A stretch of DNA of 64,000 bases, from positions 558,001 through 622,000 of the forward strand of contig NZ_CP136573.1 in assembly GCF_035194505.1 (NCBI RefSeq). The letters are read 5' to 3'. The position numbers were made by a program, and so were the translations under genes. The notes below the pieces were generated by a model. It searched no databases, was not told the origin of the DNA, and saw only the letters and a list, made by a program, of their open reading frames with translations. Below, piece by piece: positions 60,065-64,000 of this stretch. This stretch comes from Erythrobacter sp. (GTDB taxonomy: Bacteria; Pseudomonadota; Alphaproteobacteria; Sphingomonadales; Sphingomonadaceae). Position 1 is the stretch's first letter; each line of letters opens with the position of its first letter.

Positions 60065-62320
60065 TCACTCGGCCGCCTGCCACCAGCCATGACGGCCCTC
60101 TCTCTGGGCCACGGTTTCGATCCTTTGATCGGCCAGATGGATCGCAAGGCCGCCCGTCTGGTACAGCATCCGGCGGTCCGCCTTGAGCCAGCGCGGCCGG
60201 CACAAACGCGGCAGCGAGCGATCGGCAATGACGATATCGGCCTTGCCGCAAGCCGCCGCGAGAGAACGCTCCTCGATCCGGTCACGGGTCCGGGCCATCA
60301 GGATCACCCAATCCCGCCCGCCCCGCTCCAGCACCAGCGTGCAGAAGGACGTGGAACAGCGCGCGCCCTCCCACTCGGCGAGCGGCACGGGATCGGCCTT
60401 GACGCCCGCCAGCTCGATCAGATTGTCCCGCGCGTAGGACGAGCGGCTGTCTCTCAAGGAGAGCAGATGCCGCTCTCCATCAGCGCCCGCGATGGTGATC
60501 CCCACCTGCTTGCCATCGCCCGCCACCAGCACATCGGGCACAGGGGTGAGCAGCACCAGCACGCTGGCCAGCGCCACCGGCGCAAAGCCCCAGAGCCGCG
60601 CCCGTCCGCTCCACAGCGCAAGCCACAGGCCCCCGCCCGCAAACAGCGCCACGGCCCCCATCCCGATCTGCGGCATCAGCCTGACCGCCCCCGGTTGGCT
60701 GGCGGTGACATGGGCGATCCACAGGAGCAGATCGAGCGAGCGCTCGGTCGCCCACCAGAAGGGCGCGCCTGCCCCCACCAGATCAAACGCCAGCCCCAGC
60801 GCGATCAGCGGCATCGAGACGAAGGTCACCAGCGGGATCGCCACGACATTGGCGACCGCCCCGTAAAGCCCTGCGCGGTGGAAGTGGAACAGCACGATCG
60901 GCATCAGCGCGAGTTCGATCACCATGCCGGTCGCAAACAGCATCGCCGCCCGCCGCAAGCCATGCGCCCACCACGGCTCGTCACGCGCGGCAAGGAAAGC
61001 GCAGGCCGGCGCACTGGTCGAGAAGGCGATGATCGAAAGCACCGCCGCAAAGCTCATCTGGAAGCTCGGCCCGATCGCGCTTTCGGGCCACAGCACCAGA
61101 ACGAAGCCGCCCGCCACCGCCAGCATGCGCAAGGACAGGGCATCGCGCCCCAGCACCAGCGCGCCGAGCACCAGCATTGCGCCCACACAGCTGCGCACGG
61201 TCGGCACCTCGGCGCCGGTGAGGAGCGTGTAGCCGATCCCCGCCATCGCCCCCGCACTCGCCGCCACGATCGGCAGGCGCACTCTCAAGGTCAGCGCAGG
61301 CCACAGGGCGAGGAGGCGCATCACCACGAAATAGGCCGCTGCGATCACCGCGCTCACGTGCAGCCCGCTGATCGAGAGGAGGTGGGTGAGCCCCGAATCG
61401 CGCATCGCGATCTCGTCGGCCGTGCTGATGCTTCCCCGGTCACCGCTGGCAAAGGCCGCCGCGATGGCGCCCGCCGAGCCCTCGACCCGCCCCCGCACAT
61501 GGTTCGCCAAGGCGCGCTGCACGCTCGCCGTGCCGCCGCTGGTGGCAGCGGGCCTGACGACTTCGACCGGGCCGATTGCACTGCCGGTTGCCGCAAGTCC
61601 CTGAAACCAGGCAGCGCGCGCGAAGTTATAACTCCCCGGCAGCATCGGTGCGGCGGGCGGCATCAGCCTCGCGCGCAGCCGCACAACCGCGCCTTCGGCA
61701 ATCGGCGCATTGCCTAGCTTGTCGAGCGGCACGTTGATCCGCACCTTGTAAGCCGAGCTGCTTGCCGCATCGCGCACCGCCAGCGTCAGACGGATGCGCC
61801 CCTCGGCGGGCTGGTCCTCGCGCTCCAGCACATGGCCGTGCAGCAACGCCATGCCCGGCTGCGCGAGCGGCGGCGTGCCGACCATCTCCGAGCGCGCCCA
61901 GATCACCGCAATGCCGGCCGCGAACACCAGCCCCGCAGCGATCAGCGCCTGACCCAGGTGGACATGGGCATCCTCGCCCGCGCTCCCCGCCGGCCAGATC
62001 CGCCATGCGGCAAGCGCCAGTCCGGCCCCGCCCGCGAGCGCCGCCAGCCATGCCAGCGGCGTCGGCAGGGCGAACCATGCGAGGATCCCGGCCATGAAGA
62101 TCACCGTCAGCCACGGCGCGCGGTCAAACCCTGCCTCGGCCAGAAAGCGCTCCGCCCTTGCCGCCACAGCGCTGCCAAGGCCCTTGCCTCCGGAGCCATT
62201 TCCACCCGTGCGAGTGCTGGACATTGGCCGCGCGCTTTGCCAAGGGCGCGCCGGAACACCGCTCCCGTCAGGCGTGCTGCCGGGGGTGTCTCCCATCGGA
62301 ATGATCGGCACATCGCGCAT
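60065..62320 (-). CDS. comEC: ComEC/Rec2-family DNA-uptake channel protein
   Basis: Up to 751 aa; ATG 62320 gives a long low-complexity head, so a start nearer 62220 is also possible. N-terminal DUF4131-like part with membrane helices, then the competence domain (LTHLLSISGLHVSAVIAAAY, RSCVGAMLVLGALVLGRDAL) and many helices. After the last helix a degenerate beta-lactamase-like domain remains (QVGITIAGADGERHLLSLRD, CGKADIVIADRSLP) without a HxHxDH zinc motif. Imports single-stranded DNA in transformation. Confidence 0.9.
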   Translation of the reverse strand: MRDVPIIPMGDTPGSTPDGSGVPARPWQSARPMSSTRTGGNGSGGKGLGSAVAARAERFLAEAGFDRAPWLTVIFMAGILAWFALPTPLAWLAALAGGAGLALAAWRIWPAGSAGEDAHVHLGQALIAAGLVFAAGIAVIWARSEMVGTPPLAQPGMALLHGHVLEREDQPAEGRIRLTLAVRDAASSSAYKVRINVPLDKLGNAPIAEGAVVRLRARLMPPAAPMLPGSYNFARAAWFQGLAATGSAIGPVEVVRPAATSGGTASVQRALANHVRGRVEGSAGAIAAAFASGDRGSISTADEIAMRDSGLTHLLSISGLHVSAVIAAAYFVVMRLLALWPALTLRVRLPIVAASAGAMAGIGYTLLTGAEVPTVRSCVGAMLVLGALVLGRDALSLRMLAVAGGFVLVLWPESAIGPSFQMSFAAVLSIIAFSTSAPACAFLAARDEPWWAHGLRRAAMLFATGMVIELALMPIVLFHFHRAGLYGAVANVVAIPLVTFVSMPLIALGLAFDLVGAGAPFWWATERSLDLLLWIAHVTASQPGAVRLMPQIGMGAVALFAGGGLWLALWSGRARLWGFAPVALASVLVLLTPVPDVLVAGDGKQVGITIAGADGERHLLSLRDSRSSYARDNLIELAGVKADPVPLAEWEGARCSTSFCTLVLERGGRDWVILMARTRDRIEERSLAAACGKADIVIADRSLPRLCRPRWLKADRRMLYQTGGLAIHLADQRIETVAQREGRHGWWQAAE

Positions 62321-62385
62321 CGGCTTGTCCTGTGACCGGGCAATCCATTGCCAAGCCGCTCAAAGTGAACAGGAATTGACAGGCC

Positions 62386-63837
62386 ATGGCAAGCGAAAGC
62401 AGCGTGACGAGCGAGTCCGGGAGCGGCGAGGTGGTGACCCGCTTTGCGCCCTCGCCCACCGGCTTCCTGCATATCGGCGGGGCGCGCACCGCGCTGTTCA
62501 ACTGGCTCTACGCCCGCCACCATGGCGGCCGCACCCTGCTGCGGATCGAGGATACCGACCGCAAGCGCAGCACCCAGGAAGCGATCGACGCGATCATCGA
62601 GGGTCTCGAGTGGATGGGCCTCGATTACGACGCGCCCCCGCTGTTCCAGTCCGACCGGGCCGAGCGCCACGCCGAAGTCGCATGGCAGCTGCTCAAGGCG
62701 GGCCATGCCTACAAGTGCTTCGCCACGCCCGAAGAACTCGAAGCCATGCGCGAGGAGCAGCGCGCCAACAAGAAGCCGCTGCGCTATGACGGTCGCTGGC
62801 GTGACCGCGATCCGGCCGAGGCTCCGGAAGGCGCGCCCTTCACCATCCGGCTCAAGACCCCGAACGAAGGCGAGACCACGATCCACGACCGCGTGCAGGG
62901 CGCGGTGACGGTGAAGAACGAGGAACTCGACGACTACATCATCCTGCGGGCCGACGGCACGCCGACCTATATGCTCGCGGTGGTGGTGGACGATCACGAC
63001 ATGGGCGTGACCCACGTGATCCGCGGCGATGATCACCTGAACAACGCCTTCCGCCAGCTGCCGATCATTCGCGCGATGAACGCCATCGCCAAAGAAACCG
63101 GCGGCGCCAATTGGCCCGATCCGGTCTATGCCCATATTCCGCTGATCCACGGCGCGGACGGGGCCAAGCTCTCCAAGCGCCACGGGGCGCTGGGCGTGGA
63201 GGCCTATCGCGACGAATTCGGCATCCTGCCCGAAGCGCTGTTCAACTATCTGCTGCGTCTGGGCTGGGGCCATGGCGACCGCGAGGAAATCACCCGCGAG
63301 GAAGCCATCGCGCTGTTCGATCTCGATGGCGTGGGCAAGAGCCCGTCGCGCTTCGACATCAAGAAGCTCGAACATCTGAACGGCCACTACCTGCGCGAGG
63401 CCGATGATGCGCGCCTCGCCGCATTGGTCGCCGCCCGGATCGGCGAAGGGGCTGACGAGGCGCTGCTGACGCAGGCCATGCCGGTGCTCAAGGTGCGCGC
63501 CAAGAACCTCAACGAAGTGGTTGAAGGCGCAGCTTTCCTCTTCGCCAAGCGCCCGCTCGCCATCACCGAAAAGGCCGCCCATCTGCTCGAAGGCGATGCG
63601 CCGGTGATTTTAGGTCAGATTTACGAGCGCCTGAGGGCCGAAAACGACTGGACAAGCGAAGCGCTCGAAGCCACTACGAAGGCGCTTGCGGAGGAGCTTG
63701 GATTGGGCCTCGGCAAGCTGGCGCAGCCAATGCGTGCTGCGCTGACCGGGACGACCACATCACCCGGGATTTTTGATGTTCTGGTCCTTCTGGGCCGGGA
63801 CGAGGCCCTTGCACGGCTTGACGCCCAGGCGGCGTAG
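62386..63837 (+). CDS. gltX: Glutamyl-tRNA synthetase
   Basis: 483 aa. Class I synthetase: RFAPSPTGFLHIGGARTALF with HIGH as HIGG, then RIEDTDRKRSTQEAIDAI, GTPTYMLAVVVDDHDMGVTH, and KLSKRHGALGVE for the KMSKS motif. A C-terminal helical anticodon-binding part follows. Divergent from comEC across 65 bp; gltA follows. Confidence 0.96.
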   Translation: MASESSVTSESGSGEVVTRFAPSPTGFLHIGGARTALFNWLYARHHGGRTLLRIEDTDRKRSTQEAIDAIIEGLEWMGLDYDAPPLFQSDRAERHAEVAWQLLKAGHAYKCFATPEELEAMREEQRANKKPLRYDGRWRDRDPAEAPEGAPFTIRLKTPNEGETTIHDRVQGAVTVKNEELDDYIILRADGTPTYMLAVVVDDHDMGVTHVIRGDDHLNNAFRQLPIIRAMNAIAKETGGANWPDPVYAHIPLIHGADGAKLSKRHGALGVEAYRDEFGILPEALFNYLLRLGWGHGDREEITREEAIALFDLDGVGKSPSRFDIKKLEHLNGHYLREADDARLAALVAARIGEGADEALLTQAMPVLKVRAKNLNEVVEGAAFLFAKRPLAITEKAAHLLEGDAPVILGQIYERLRAENDWTSEALEATTKALAEELGLGLGKLAQPMRAALTGTTTSPGIFDVLVLLGRDEALARLDAQAA

Positions 63838-63879
63838 AAGAGGGTGCAAGGGAGGGGTTAATTGGACAGGAGACAGACC

Positions 63880-64000
63880 TTGGCAGACAAGCTGGCGAAG
63901 CTCGAACTGGGCGGCAAGACCTATGAGTATCCCGTGCTCGAAGGCAGCACCGGCCCCGATGTCATCGACATCCGCAAGCTCTACGCGCAGACGGGTGCCT
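63880..64000 (+). CDS. gltA: Citrate synthase, N-terminal part (cut by window end)
   Basis: TTG start with GGAG upstream. The 40 residues present (ADKLAKLELGGKTYEYPVLE, then GSTGPDVIDIRKLYAQTGA) match the N-terminal beta domain of bacterial hexameric citrate synthases. The catalytic part is outside the window. It lies 42 bp after gltX. Confidence 0.88.
   Translation, partial: MADKLAKLELGGKTYEYPVLEGSTGPDVIDIRKLYAQTGA

Overview
The window reads as chromosome of a GC-rich alphaproteobacterium, most likely Sphingomonadales (Erythrobacter/Porphyrobacter type). This rests on gene order and protein character, not on a database search: a dusB-ntrB-ntrC-ntrY-ntrX-hfq-hflX block, a tpiA-secG-pyrG block, a PdhB with its own lipoyl domain, a fused IspDF, an alphaproteobacterial GTTC-N7-GTTC SOS box before lexA, and frequent GTG/TTG starts with 1-8 bp gene overlaps.

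Left edge (1-2306): the end of an IS3-family element, an intact CaiB/BaiF CoA-transferase gene of lower GC than its surroundings, and tRNA-Ser(UGA). From 2434 to 9607 a tightly packed plus-strand row encodes a lytic transglycosylase, a D,D-carboxypeptidase, Tmk, HolB, MetG, a TatD-type nuclease, a metallo-hydrolase and a small membrane protein, followed by mazG. From 10427 to 19820 the minus strand carries hflX, an hfq with two Sm domains, the NtrYX and NtrBC two-component systems and dusB. From 19904 to 31550 come ispDF, cinA, a CoQ-binding protein, lipA, a secreted repeat-like protein, gyrA, a YhhN membrane protein, trmFO, an EF-hand protein and a squalene/phytoene-synthase-like protein.

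From 31760 to 35090 three overlapping genes encode pseudopilin-like proteins, the first with a von Willebrand A domain. Then come pdhB, pdhA, ftsB, an acyl-CoA dehydrogenase and an MFS transporter. At 40734-43567 lies a second accessory patch: a complete IS3 copy in the same orientation as the left-edge copy, inserted into a remnant of a different IS3-family element, which is fused to the 3' end of an HK97-type capsid gene and lies against the 3' end of tRNA-Arg(CCU). Both tRNA genes point their 3' ends at accessory DNA, as expected for integration at tRNA 3' ends.

The right third holds a DUF1178 protein, a nitrilase-family hydrolase, glutaredoxin, a small heat-shock gene with a ROSE-like thermometer, a 390-bp gene-free stretch with a structured-RNA candidate, pyrG-secG-tpiA, ppiD, a trpE-X-Y-trpG-trpD-trpC operon with two exported proteins inserted, moaC-moeA, lexA, comEC, gltX and the start of gltA. 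The most rewarding places for a second look are the tandem Hfq, the structured RNA candidate with competing stems, the exported pair inside the trp operon, the VWA pseudopilin trio, and short phased repeats next to tpiA and lexA. I saw no CRISPR array, rRNA, or obvious defence system.
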